Notes: generated by a model not told the origin, from the sequence alone. Positions 11,003-22,178 are shown, counted from the stretch's first letter. The stretch: DNA of 64,000 nt from Isoetes taiwanensis (GCA_021234155.1 JAJEKV010000006.1:10691317-10755316), one strand, 5' to 3'. Translations and numbers: made by a program.

Positions 11003-11372
11003 ATTGTCTCCCACAATATCTAAAATATTCAAGTGTTATATTGGAAAGATTGCTAATAAAGATAGAAAAATAGGAAAACATCCACATCGAGATGGTACAA
11101 TGAACAAGGGCATGAAGTCATGGGAGAAGAGCCCAAAGAAGAAAATGAAGCATTATGCACATGGTAGCATCCGATTGGACATATGTTGCACACTTTCCAC
11201 ACGAACATTGCTTTGTTGGTAAATACTTTACATCAAATGCGACTCTAGGTGGCCTCGAAGGGCATATTTGTTCTAAGATTATCATGTTGCCACTAAACAA
11301 ACACCTCAGAATTGGACTAGATGGCCCAAAGAAAACCAGAACATTGGCATAAAAGACCAAAGCAAAACAAAT
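11003..11372. repeat. Dispersed repeat R2, copy A, left part
   Basis: Collinear with 21767-22130 (starts ATTGTCTCCCAYAATATCT, ends ACCAAAGCAAA). The repeat resumes at 16596, where GTAAATGATCAAGATTTTGT follows; in copy B that motif comes directly after this left part. So about 5.2 kb of transposons were inserted into copy A. The plus-strand frame at 11155-11352 reads like protein but is broken in copy B. The class of repeat is unknown. Confidence 0.6.
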
Positions 11373-11377
11373 GTGAA

Positions 11378-12130
11378 TAGAAGGAAGGAAGGAAGGAAGT
11401 ATATTTTTACGTCGCACCACAAAGGCAGCGTCACGGAGGACATGCGACCACAAGTACAAAGAAAACAAAAAATACATTGCATGGGCCGAAGCCCGTGAGC
11501 ACCATGGCCCGGATTAAAAAACCCCACTGGGGAAAAACCGTTGCCATGATGACCACAGATCCAAAAAGCTATGCTGCTGCAAAAAGCAACAAGCATACCT
11601 CTAACAAACAGAACTTCAACAAATGCCCCCGAACCGTAACCTCTTCACGGCTAGGTGCTAGGTGCTGGTGCGGACTCATGCACGCGCTTAAACCTCCATC
11701 CTCTCATGAAACCGGGGCAAATAGATGCTGATCACGAGAGATCCCGGTGCCGACCCCGAGTAACTTCGATCAAACCACTAGACCATAAGAGCTGCCCGAA
11801 GCAGGTAGAATCCCAAAACCCCCATAGCAACGATCTGCAGAAAGGCGGTGACCGTGGAGGGCACCGCTGAAGCTGAAAACCAACGCATCCAATAAGCCCA
11901 AGCGCCCGGAAGCCCGGACGCTTTCGGGGAAGGCGGCGCCAGAAAACGCTTCGAGAGAAGTCGCCGGAGGAGGTGCATCCTCGACCCTGCGCCAAGGCGC
12001 CCGGCACCCTGTGCATGCTTTCTTGGCGGACATCCACTAGGCACACATGGGCGCCATCCTTCACCGCCCGCTGCTCCAACGCCATCCATCATTGCATCGC
12101 GCCAGGCGGGGCCTCGCAAATACTTTAGGC
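11378..12130 (-). mobile_element. LINE 3' end, minus strand (copy G)
   Basis: Read on the minus strand, this GC-rich piece ends in the family hairpin (arms at plus 11537-11550 and 11502-11514, closing GGTTTTTCCCC...GGGGTTTTTTAATCC), a GC-rich segment and a CTTCC microsatellite tail (plus 11384-11400). The upstream part (plus 11730-12120) has three overlapping minus-strand frames, none clearly intact. The left part of R2 lies just beyond the tail. It is 5'-truncated. Its upstream boundary is approximate. Confidence 0.5.
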
Positions 12131-12894
12131 AGCGCTAGATGGCCCAATCACAATACTATACTGAAGAATCTAAGTCGTATTTAATTAAAGTGGGACTCAT
12201 TCCATTCCCACTTTTTTTCGGAACCCTGTTATTTTACACAAAAAGGAGCACCCCAACCCGAAAACTGTCCTTAATTCGAATTTTTATCTGTTACTATGCA
12301 TCCAAGCTTTCTCCCAGTTTTCTCAGATAGCGAGTCGAGTCCCTGTTTTGGGGTTTATTTGTCATTCAAAATAAGAGTTTTTCGCGTGAGGGTGGATTCC
12401 TTTACCAAGACATTTTGGCTCTATTTTCTTAGGTGGGTAGACAAGAGATCACAAATTCCAACAAAAATTAAGCAAATTGTTTACTTAATCAACAAAAAAT
12501 ACTAGTTTTGAGATACCTTATATTTATGAATGGGCTCATTACAATATATATTACAGTGGGTGAAGAGACCATAGTGGTCGTATTATCACAATGATTACAC
12601 CCTCTCACACATGAACCACCTAGTGCAAACGGCGCGTGGAGCTCTATCCAAGTCACGGAGCAACTTACAGACGATAGAAATTTGTATGAGGAGTTCCTTC
12701 ATAGGCCCCGCGTGCTTGTATGTCCAAGCGATGTCACCACCCTCTTCTCGGCATCTTTCTTCAATGAACGGTCTTTTCATTGTTCAAGCATGTACTATCG
12801 GTCGAGATAAGGACCAAAAAGACAAAATCAAGTTAGTCAAGTGATACTACAGGCAAAACAAATAAAATAAAACACAGTTCTTAGGGCTATTTTT

Positions 12895-13420
12895 GGAAAA
12901 TCTGAGGGCTGAGAGCCTTTCTCGACTTCGCGAGTCGAGAAAGGCACTCAAAAGCATAAAGTTTTAGGTGAGAAGAGCCTTTCATTTCTTGAGTCGAGAA
13001 GCTGACTCAAAAGAAAAGCGCGGGTTTAGAGTCGAAGGCCTTTCTCGTTCGCCGAGAGTCGGCAGCGCGGGGTTGTAAGGGGTGGAAGGCCTTTCACCAT
13101 TTCAGCGAGGCGACTCAAAACTAGCGGGTTTTAAGCGAGTGAAAGGCAGCTCAAAGCGGCATGTTTAGGGATCGGAAGGCCTTTCTGCGACTCGCGAGTG
13201 ACTTCTGGCCGAAAAATCACGAGGTTTAGAGTCCGAGGAAGGCCTTTCTCGACTCGTAGTCGAGAAAGCCGACCTCGCGAAAAAACCGCGAGGTTTTAGG
13301 GGGTCAGGCCTTTCTCGACTCGGTCGAAGCGGCTCAAAGCTAGCGGGGTTTTAGAGGGCCTTTCTCGACTTCGTAATCGAAAAGCGACTCAGTAAAAAGG
13401 CAATTTCAAGGGCGAGATTG
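12895..13420. repeat. Palindromic tandem repeat array, about eight units of 60-80 bp
   Basis: Units share GGCCTTTCTCGACT, a short variable centre, the reverse complement AGTCGAGAAAGGC, and a spacer ending in GCGRGGTTTTAGAG. Each unit can fold into a hairpin. Single palindromes of the same type flank the HSF fragment at 15153-15170 and 15431-15457. The array is GC-richer than its surroundings. Confidence 0.65.
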
Positions 13421-13494
13421 ACTGCAGACATCATTTTATCTATCTATCCATCTAATTTTCCACCATAGTTTATTATTCTATCACACCATAGTTT

Positions 13495-13800
13495 ATTGTT
13501 TTTCTCACAGCACATTAGTATTTAGCACACATTAGTATTTAACAATTGTTTTTATACTAGCACACATTAGTATTAGCACACATTAGCATTTTTTATACTA
13601 GCACACCTTAATTAGCACACATTAGTACTTTATACTACCACAATTAGCACACAATTAGTACTTTATACTACCACAAATAGGATTAGCACACATTAGCATT
13701 TTTATACATTAGTACACATTAGTATTAGCACACATTAGCATTTTATACTAGCACACATTAGCATTTTATACTAGTATTAGCACACACTATACTGTACTTT
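13495..13800. repeat. AT-rich tandem repeat built on TTAGCACACATTAGTATTTT
   Basis: About fifteen short variants of AGCACACATTAG alternate with TTTTATACTA. The array follows the palindromic array after an AT-rich spacer and lies within the TIR element. Non-coding. Confidence 0.7.
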
Positions 13801-14109
13801 GTATTTTTTAATAAACACAATATTTTATGTATTTTCTATGAAAAATTACCCTCCCCATAAATTTCCTATGTATTTTCTATGATAAATAGACCCTCCCCAT
13901 GTATTTATCTAATGGACATCATATGCATTATGCACATTATAACAACTGAAAAATAATTTACCCTACTTACCCTTACAACTAATCATAATGCATTATACAA
14001 ATATTATGACAACTTCAAAACTCACTCTACGTGACTTATTAAAAATACTTATTTAATTGTTTCTTATACCCCGCCCTTTTTTCCCCCCAATATTTGAATT
14101 TTGAAATTT

Positions 14110-15150
14110 GGTACACACCTTTGTGCCGCAGATCCTGTTGTACCACTTGGAAAGGAGAAACCACTCTGGTTTCTGGCAAATCTGCAACCACGAATCCGTT
14201 GAAAAAGAATGACAGAGCTTCTTAGTGGCTATGGCGGAGCAAATTTAGACGGTATGGCCCTCATTCCTTCTGCTAGCCATGTGCATCGCCTCATTTCAAA
14301 CTTATTCTTGGCTGAGAACCAATCTAGAAAAGCTTTGCATGCTATGAATCATGTGCAGACAGCCGATTGATTCCAAAGCGAAGGAGCAGAAACGGGCAGC
14401 GACACAGCAAATCCGTCGCGAATACACTGCAAATCATGGGCGCCATAGCCGTTTCTTGAAGATAAGCGCTTTTGGAGATAAGCGCTCTGAAATCGGCGCT
14501 TCAAGCGGCTCTGTGCTGGAGATGCCGAAGCTTTGTGCCGGCTCTTCCTCTTTTCTGCCATGTACTCTAGCGCTAAGGAGAATCCCGAATTGAAACCTGA
14601 GCTACTATGTACTCTACCTGACGGATGTTTTCGGCTTCAAGCAAGGAAAAAATGTGAGAGAGGTGAGCATCAGGGAAGAAAAGGCGGGCAATATGTTGGA
14701 GCTCTTCAAGAGAGCTATTTTCTGGATGAGAAGGCAGATCTGAAGAAGAAGAGTTAGAAAAAGAAGCAGAAGCTGAAAAAAAGGGCCGGAAATGGGGTAC
14801 GCGTTTGGTTTGGGGGGTATGGCGCAGAGTCGCGGTGGATATGGCGACGGATTTGGAGGATATAATTTCTGAGAAGAAGCGAGGATGCCTTCAAAGGTAG
14901 CATAGCCTTCAAAGGTGGAATATCTGGCGAAATCATACAGCTCGGGATTTGTGGAGCCGGCTCAATCGGTCGAAACGGACTGTTTATAATCGGCCACCAG
15001 AAAAGTAAACATGTTCAGATAATCTGTTCCAAGGCCGTTCTAATCTGTTCCAATTATAGCTATGGCGATGTTCCAAGGGCAAGTTTTTCCAAGACCGCTG
15101 ATCTACTCTCCTTCTGATATGCTGCCCGCTCTCCTTCTGTTCTCGGATCT
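14110..15150 (+). other. Gene-like fragments inside the TIR element
   Basis: Higher GC than the flanks, with several open but short frames (14351-14593, 14533-14757). A frame near 14215-14360 reads protein-like (NLDGMALIPSASHVHRLISN). These may be further captured exon pieces like the HSF fragment downstream, but none can be assigned to a family. Confidence 0.25.
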
Positions 15151-15171
15151 GAGGCCTTCTCGACTCGGTAG

Positions 15172-15400
15172 GCAAACGATTTCTTCAAAAAGGGGGAGAA
15201 GCATTTACTGTGCGAGATTCATAGGAGAAAGGCTCAAGGCATAGGAGGCCAGATGTCTGCATCGCCCACAAGTTCCAGCGAAGATTTGTGCTGGTCTCCA
15301 TCTCCGCCATCGCCTGGAGGTGGAGGATATGCTTCCGCTGCAGCAGCTACCGTCTGTGACGAAAATGAGAGGCTTAAACGAGACAACTGGATGCTCTTGT
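15172..15400 (+). pseudogene. Captured fragment of a class B heat shock transcription factor
   Basis: The frame reads ANDFFKKGEKHLLCEIHRRK, the end of the HSF DNA-binding domain. It continues through a Ser/Pro linker (SSSEDLCWSPSPPSPGG) to ENERLKRDNWMLL, the start of the class B oligomerisation region. The rest of the HSF is missing: no start, no recognition helix, and no HR-A/B beyond MLL. The fragment is precisely bounded by direct copies of GCCTTCTCGACTCGGTAG (15153-15170 and 15431-15448). It lies inside the TIR element and was presumably acquired from a genomic HSFB gene. It cannot encode a functional factor. Family assignment is secure from the motif series. Confidence 0.8.
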
Positions 15401-15777
15401 CGATTTCGACTAGGTAAGTAGCAGAAGGTGCCTTCTCGACTCGGTAGTCGAGAAGGATTATAATGTTTAAAAGGAGTGAGTTTTATTTTTATTTTGTATA
15501 ATGTTCCATGGGCGCCCAACAAAAGATATATTTGGTGCCCATTTCTTAGCTGGCCATCCGCTCATGGGGCTTCTGCTGAAGGCTTGGGGAGCACAGAAGG
15601 GAGGAATTGTGTCCACTCTCGCCTCGTGAGGCGAGAAAAAACTTCTCAGCATTGTCTAAATTGTTTAATTATTTATTATCTAATTAAATAGTTGTTTAAT
15701 TAATTGTTTAATTTATTATCTATTTATTATCTAATTACCTAATCTAATTATTATCTATTAATTTATTATCTAACCCC
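15401..15777. other. Palindrome, unassigned fragment and AT-rich tract
   Basis: Holds the right-hand copy of the palindrome (15429-15457), an unassigned piece with a second small palindrome (CTCGCCTCGTGAGGCGAG, 15619-15636), then an array of TTTAATTATTTATTATCTAA variants (15657-15775). Confidence 0.4.
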
Positions 15778-16082
15778 TTTGCCCTTCCCCGTCCTCCCCT
15801 TCCCCAAGAGACCCTGCCCCTCCCCATCCCCTTTGCCCTTCCCCCTCCCCCTTCCCCAAGAGACCCCCCTCCCCTCCCCTTTGTCCTTCCCCTCCTCCCT
15901 TCCCCAAGAGACCCCTGCCCCTCCCTCCCCTTTGCCCTTCCCCTCCTCCCTTCCCAAGAGACCCGCCCCTTCCCTCCCCTTTGCCCTTCCCCTTCTCCCT
16001 TCCCTCCCTCCCTCCCCATTTGCTCGGCCCCTCCTCTTTACCTTTTTGCCTTCCCCTCCCCCCTCCCTCCCTCCTGTCTCCC
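15778..16082 (+). repeat. Polypyrimidine minisatellite, about 50-bp units
   Basis: Almost pure C/T on the plus strand, with four to five units of CCCTTTGCCCTTCCCC...CCCAAGAGACCC. Long frames on both strands here are artefacts of the composition. The tract could adopt triplex or other non-B structure. Confidence 0.75.
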
Positions 16083-16211
16083 CTTCATTTTCTCAGATTG
16101 TCATGTGTAAATGTTATTCAATGGCAACTTACTTTTTTTTTTGCATGAGTCCTATTTCCAGTCCGAGTCCCAAAATTCGAGATTTGTCCCACTTTAATTA
16201 AATACGACTTA

Positions 16212-16595
16212 TCTGATCTAGTAACCAACGCAATTTACCCAAGTACCTGGACAGAGTTACAAGGCCAGGCTTTTCATCTAGCAGCAGGATGGTTGCTTTG
16301 GACTATCTGGAAAAGACGAAGATTGGTAATCTTCAAAGGTCTGGATGTGGCAGATAATCGTGTTCTCCAAGAAGCTCAAGGTTACATTGTAAAGTCGTAT
16401 CATTGTTCTTCACTTGCCCCTCGCAAGAGGCGATTGATTTTTGAGGAGTTTTTGGATGTGCACTCTTATGCTTAGGCAGGTTGCTCCACTCGGTGGGTCT
16501 CCGCTTATCCGCTGAGATTTTATTCCTGTCTCTGCATTTATACTTGTATTTGACTCTTTGATTGAATAAAGTCTGACGTCCTTCAACAAAAAAAT
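16212..16595 (+). pseudogene. C-terminal end and 3' tail of a LINE polyprotein
   Basis: An open frame from 16212 to the TAG at 16473-16475 contains LLWTIWKRRRLVIFKG, the Trp-rich motif typical of the C-terminus of plant LINE ORF2 proteins. It is followed by a 3' UTR of about 120 bp with AATAAA (16565-16570) and an A-rich tail before GTAAATGATC of repeat R2. The frame appears to continue backwards across the TIR element into 12139-12171. It is 5'-truncated and belongs to a different family from the hairpin-tail LINEs. Confidence 0.6.
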
Positions 16596-17266
16596 ATGTA
16601 AATGATCAAGATTTTGTGTTGGACCACCTCTATATACCGCCCATTTATATTTGCTAAGTGAGCATCATGCACTTGACCGAGTATCCACGTAGATTATAAT
16701 TACGGTGTAAGATATGAAGAGGCTAGTCATATCACAACTTTATCAAATGATGTATGCTTGTGGTTGTTATATGAAAGACTTGTATTTTTTGGGCTTTTCA
16801 TTGAAATCCAGAAGGCCAATAATCTGTGGCCGTCAGTTAATGACAAGAGAGAGATAGATAGATAACTGCCATTGAACAAAACTATATATAATGCGACTAT
16901 AAGTGATCTCGGACTAGAGACATAATTGTTCTAGAACTAGTGTGTTACCAAGCTCGACGCTATGCCAATTCAATAATATAAACATTAAGAACTCACATTT
17001 ATGATATTTTTTTGCCAAGAAACATGTTGCATGCCCAAACATCTGGCTAAAAAATCATGCCACATATGCTGAACATGAAAAAGAAAAGAAGCATCTTGGC
17101 TTTATGGCCTTTTTGGCCATAAAAAAAACTTCAAATGGTCATTCTAGAACTTATTGGATACATTTGAATATGTGTGACTTTGAATCATCAAAACGACTAC
17201 GCTAGCTGCCCTATTTCCATATAATTTGAGTTTCATGTTATCATACTCTTCAACTATATTTTTTTA
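16596..17266. repeat. Dispersed repeat R2, copy A, right part
   Basis: Collinear with 23621-24255 of copy B, including the motifs CCACGTAGATTATAATTACGG and GGCCTTTTTGGCCATAAA. Here the sequence around GGACCACCTCTATATACC is uninterrupted, whereas in copy B a LINE is inserted at that point. No intact gene. Confidence 0.65.
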
Positions 17267-17700
17267 TAGATACAAATTCTACAAAGGTATAATGTGCAAG
17301 GCTCTTAGAGAATATCCATATAACTTTTTTAGATAAGGCTAGAATATTATATTACTATTCCTAAATTGCTGATGCTTGCTGATGAATGCATGAACTAAAA
17401 TCAAGACAAACAATTGGCGAACATGAAGAGAATATCCAGAATATCCAAAACATAAATTCTTAAATTACACACTTAAAATGTAATACTTAGATTCCAATTC
17501 ATGTTGAAATGTTCCATATGGTTGGAATCTCTACTTGCACGCAAAGAATACATAAGTGATTCAGATGCTCATGATAGTGCAAGTTAGAGATACATGAGCC
17601 CATAAAAAGAATACCTTAACATTGGGGATAATATAACTGCAGTCTTACATGTAGTGGCGGCCTATCTGCTTGGGAATGTTGCTTGGGAATGTAGTGGCGG
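17267..17700. repeat. Repeat R3, copy 1, with a local 36-bp tandem duplication
   Basis: Starts ATAGATACAAATTCTACAA and matches 28000-28425 along its length. At 17650-17722 the block TAGTGGCGGCCTATCTGCTT with its flank is duplicated in tandem; the copy at 28385 has it once. Non-coding as far as I can see. Confidence 0.6.
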
Positions 17701-18109
17701 CCTATCTGCTTGGGAATGTTGCAGGAGTCATGTTTCTTGCCTTTATAACGACTGCACTCGACTGCCACATTATCTACTTTCAGAAGGTAGTTGGTATGGG
17801 CAATGATCATCTCTCCAGTAATAGGCATGAGTCCGCAGCGCCTCATAGCCTGATGGAAGGAGAGATGAGCTCTGTGATTCTCTTGACGGAATGCGCAAGA
17901 GGACCGGTGCATATAGGTGGAAATTGAAGAGGATCACCATCACTTGCGACAATACCTTGATACTTGCTTCCTCAGCAGGATTTGGGATAGTAATGCCCTA
18001 AAACATGTTAAGACAACACACTACCAACTCCTGGTCAACGCCATGCTTCTACAGGGTCCACAATACTATCTTCGTACACATCTGTCTTAAAAAAAGTGTA
18101 GTTTGGTAG
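17701..18109. other. Unassigned sequence
   Basis: A minus-strand frame at 17616-17912 has a protein-like middle (HQAMRRCGLMPITGEMIIAH). I cannot link it to a family, and its other half overlaps the tandem duplication. It could be a decayed exon. Nothing else is visible. Confidence 0.2.
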
Positions 18110-18600
18110 CTTTAGTTTGCACAGGTGCACACCGCCTCGGAATAGAGATAGGCAGATTGGCTCGAGAAGCATGCGAGGATAGACTCTGTTAGTGTTGCCA
18201 GCAGGGTGCCATTGAAGATATATGTCACACACTGCAGTAATGCCCGACATTCAGTCACATTCACGCCCCCTATAGTAAGTTGATTCTTCCTAACCAATTG
18301 CTTCATGCACTGCTAGACACGCCTTCAATGGGTTTGCTAGGATCTTTTCTCCAAGATATCATGGTTGCACGCATTCAACTATGTCCTCAAACACAACACT
18401 GAGATCACAATATGTCATAATGTATCATTGTACAGTCTCTCAGCATACCTATTAATGCCAAGGTTTTTCTCTCAAAACAACTTCGGGGCAGGGGTTTTTT
18501 TATCCTAGCAGTAATATGTTTGTTGTATTTCTTGTTTGGGTCCTATAGACCAGTTAATCTTTGAAGATGATAAATTAAACTCAATTCAATTCATTTCAAT
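18110..18600 (+). mobile_element. LINE 3' end (copy C of the hairpin-tail family), decayed
   Basis: The start matches the LINE C-terminal coding region at 9760 and 23100 (GCACAGGTGCACACCRCCTC, then GTGCCATTGARGAT). The 3' part has the family hairpin (arms 18451-18458 and 18508-18515, 7 of 8 pairs, inner GGTTTTTCTC...GGGGTTTTTTTATCC), then GGGTCCTATAGACCAGTT and GATGATAAA with an AATTC-type tail. It is more diverged than copies A and B. Confidence 0.6.
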
Positions 18601-18887
18601 TGCTACGATCCCTTATCATGGCAATAACCTCTACCCTTATGTGTGCGCTTGTTGGTTGATTGCAGTTGTCGGGCACACCTCCATCTTTTCCACAACCAAG
18701 GTTGTGTTATCTAGCACCCTAGAGATTCACCTTTGACTGGCGCATAACCCAAGAGAGTCGGTAGGACATTTTTTACCATTTATCTACGTATACTTAGGGG
18801 TTAGGGGTGTTTCTAAGCACTGATCTAGTGCAAATATTATACAAGGAGGGGTCAAACTGCCTTTTGAAAATGCGTATTCAAGAGGAA

Positions 18888-19358
18888 TTTTTAGTTAACA
18901 CAAACTATTAACACACAACTAACATTATTAACACAAACCATTGCATTTGACACATTTAAATTAAAATCCCCCTTAAACCCCCTTTGGTTTGGGTGCATAT
19001 TCACATGGGGGGTTACTTCGGGCAACGAGAGCCTTCGGATGAGCATATTTGCCCTTTATTCCAAGATCTGGACCGTACATAGCGATCCTCGTTTGTGGGG
19101 TATACATGTACAAGTTTTTGTATACTGTATGTTAAGGTTTACAAAATACTATAAGGTTTGAGACAATGTACTTAATGGTGTTAATTCTGTATATGTATTG
19201 TAAATTTTTTGAGGCTCTCGCTGCCCTACGTAACCCCCCGTGTGAATATGCACCCAAACCAAAGGGGGTTTAAGGGGGATTTTAATTTAAATGTGTCAAA
19301 TGCAATGGTTTGTGTTAATAATGTTAGTTGTGTGTTAATAGTTTGTGTTAACTAAAAA
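18888..19358. mobile_element. Foldback MITE with terminal inverted repeats of about 145 bp
   Basis: The left arm (18888-19030) and right arm (19210-19358) are near-perfect reverse complements, from TTTTTAGTTAACACAAACTA to CGAGAGCC. The arms include AAATCCCCCTTAAACCCCC. The loop is about 180 bp of AT-rich sequence with no ORF. The right flank carries GGCCCCTTCGGGGCC. A target duplication could not be fixed because the flanks are A/T runs. A diverged single-arm relative lies at 37893-38130. Confidence 0.75.
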
Positions 19359-21766
19359 AATTTTTGGCCCCTTCGGGGCCTTAAGGATGGTGTAGGGGTG
19401 TAGATATAGACAATTAAAGTAATTGCAATGACCTTACTAGAAATAAAGGGCAGGTTTCTACCATCACTAGTAGGTCGGGCAGAATATGCAAAGCTAGAAC
19501 CATATGGAGGTAGTAGGAAAAAGATATTGCAAATACTCAAAGTAAAATTTCTCTAAACTAAAATGTCTGTTTGCCATGCATTCTGAATGAGCAACAAAAT
19601 AAAGATACAAAACAAAGAAACAAAAGATAGATAATAAAATTGGGCCAAATCTTGTGCACAACACAATAGAAATTTACGTTTAACTTGCTCATCTAATGAC
19701 TTAACAAGACCAATTCCACCAAGAGCTTGCCAATATCTAGTCTAGTCTAGTCTAGTAGCATTATAAAAATATGCAGGACTACCTTACAAGTTAATAAAAA
19801 AGGCTACCCAACAAAAATCCACATAGAGGAATTTCAGGATATGCACAATGGCAGAATAAGAAGAAAACAACTCTTGTCACAAACTGACTTTCAATATCAC
19901 CTTCAACAAAAACAGCCAAAGAATGATGACCCAAATTAGCTCCAGTAAAGAGGCACAAAACAATCATCACAGCATTCTATAAATCCCCACTATAGACAAG
20001 CGCAACAATGGATCAGCTTTAGACAGAAGTGTCTTAATTTTTTGCTTCTACCCTTTGCATATACTGCAAAATCCATAGGTGAATATTTTTATTTTCCTTC
20101 TTTCCTTCAAGAGAACTACGTAGCTCTCCTGCAAGAAGATTGAACAGCATATACAAAGGCTTCTAATAGAAGGCTGAATTGTAAGCCTTTTAGCAATGTA
20201 CAACGACCCACTTATTGCCCCTTCTAGAAACATAATATTAAAAGTACGAAGATACCAAACATTGAGCAAATAGGATCTTTAAAGAGCCATATTCTGCAAG
20301 AAGTTGGTTATAGAAAATAAATGTGCTGCCACTGTGTCTCAAATGTGCTCCCAATCTCTGATCGGGACATTACCATCATGTATTTCTGTTATGTGTTACC
20401 TATTTTATTCTTTGATATATCTCATCCATTCTCTTGCTACTGCAACAGGCTATTAAGCCACTTCATGCTCGAAGAGCTGCTGCATTCTTTTCTCATTCTT
20501 GCTCCCTTCATTTTGCTCTTATTGTACCACAATTTGGACTTATATGCGGTTTTCCATTTTGATACTCCACTTATGTAATCCACTTTGGAATAATGATACG
20601 CTACTCTTAATAGTTCTTGCCTCATATTCCTAATAGTCCTTCCTTCTTGGATTTGTTGGTTACGCTATGAACCGGATCTTGTCTCGGATTTTTTTACTTT
20701 CAACATTACATGATGTGCCCGTCCATTGATCCATCTAACCTACTACTGTAATAATTCCTGAATAATCCGCTGACCCCAGAAGTAAATTGCTACTGGAAAT
20801 TAGTGAAAACACCGATTTATTTCTAATACACATATGAATGACTTGGTGCAAACCTTCTTTGGAGCTCACCGTAGATGCCAACAGCTGCATCTGGAAAGGC
20901 AATATTTAAGCAGGCAAATAATCAAATAACCAAAAAGAACGATTGAACAAAATGAAAGAACAACAAGCACACGGATGGGTTTGCCGGTTTGGATTTTCAA
21001 ATATTATTCCCCGACTCGGGTGTTAGTACACAAAGATTTGGGCTTTGGAAACCCTAATCGATCTGATTTTGCCCTATCTTCTTTTGTTCGAAGTATCTCA
21101 GAAGGATTCAGGAAAAAAAATGGGAGATCGATCCAGTTAAAAGAAGAATAATAAAACAAGTAGCCGAAGAAGGTGCAGATTTCTTCGCCTTCCTCGCATG
21201 AGAATCAGAATCTGTTGTAGAGTGCATGTTATTTACAGGATCAGAGCTTTTTTTCCTTCTGAAGGTAAGCCACTAAATCTTCTAAATCTTACTGTCCTCC
21301 TTTCAGCTTTCTCGACGAAGCGAGTGACCTCCCTCACGGGCCGAGGTAATTCTGCAAGAAGACCCAATAAGAACCCTAAAATTAAGACCTTCGAGGCCTG
21401 CATGCCATGTGGACCACTAATATACCACCAGCTACAAAAAAAAAAAAAACATGGGTGCCCACCATTGAAAGGAAACATGAAAATCACTATCTGTGTATGC
21501 GCGCTCTAGATGTACGCATTAGTACATCAATTGAAATACACCACAAAATCATAGCAAAACCTTAGTGAAAAGCGTACAAAAATACAAAAGTAACCCCCTG
21601 TTATTATGCTACATATTCCCTCTTATGTATAAGTGCACCCCAAGCCTGACACTTATCTCTAAGAAGGAGTTCAGACGTGTTCATTTGCTTTCGTACTACT
21701 TGTAGAATATAGATTATTGGAGTCCCAAAATTATTCACAGAGTTGGTAAAGAATTAAACATTAAAT
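19359..21766. other. Intergenic DNA without a supported gene
   Basis: Mostly AT-rich. There is a CTAGT microsatellite at 19737-19757. Around 21030-21250 the motif AAACCCTAATC and a pyrimidine-rich stretch look like a plant 5' UTR, but no frame of useful length follows on either strand. The frames at 20321-20625 and 21198-21509 have no recognisable content. Confidence 0.35.
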
Positions 21767-22178
21767 TGTCTCCCATAATATCTGGAATATTCACGTGTTA
21801 TATTGGAAAGATTGCTAATAAAGATAGAAAAATAGGAAAACATCCACACCGAGATGGTACAATAAACAAGGCATGAAGCCTGAGAATGAGAAGAGCCCAA
21901 TGAAGAAAATGAAGCATTACACACATGGTAGCATCCGATTGGACATATGCCGCACACTCTCCACACGAACATTGCTCTGTTTGGTAAATACTTTACATCA
22001 AATGCGACTCTAGGTGGCCTCGAAGGACATATTTGTTCTAAGACTAGTATGTTGCTACTAAACAAACACCTTAGAATTGGACTAGATGGCCCAAAGAAAA
22101 CCAGAACATTGGCATGAAAGACCAAAGCAAATAACCAACATAATAAGTAAATGATCAAGATTTTGTGTTGGACCTCCT
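21767..22178. repeat. Dispersed repeat R2, copy B, left part
   Basis: Collinear with 11003-11372, and continues directly into AAATGATCAAGATTTTGTGTT, as at 16600. The uninterrupted junction shows what copy A looked like before its 5.2-kb insertion. Confidence 0.65.

Larger units (their letters stand above)
12172..16210. mobile_element. 4-kb non-autonomous terminal-inverted-repeat element with captured HSF fragment
   Basis: The ends are inverted copies of AAGTCGTATTTAATTAAAGT followed by GGGAC (12172-12196 and 16186-16210). ATCT flanks both sides (12168-12171 and 16211-16214). Removing the element and one ATCT joins an open frame into a downstream LINE C-terminus (EES then DLVTNAI), which supports the boundaries. 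The interior holds a palindromic tandem array, an AT-rich tandem array, gene-like pieces, an HSF class B fragment and a polypyrimidine minisatellite, with no transposase frame. Gene capture inside TIRs resembles Pack-type elements, but a 4-bp target duplication fits no standard superfamily that I can name. The superfamily is therefore open. Confidence 0.55.

Noticed and set aside
15744-16201. Gly/Arg-rich and Pro-rich frames of up to 140 codons
   Set aside because: Composition artefacts of the polypyrimidine minisatellite.
17616-17912. Minus-strand frame with HQAMRRCGLMPITGEMIIAH
   Set aside because: Partly overlaps a tandem duplication and ends in repeat R3; no family recognised.
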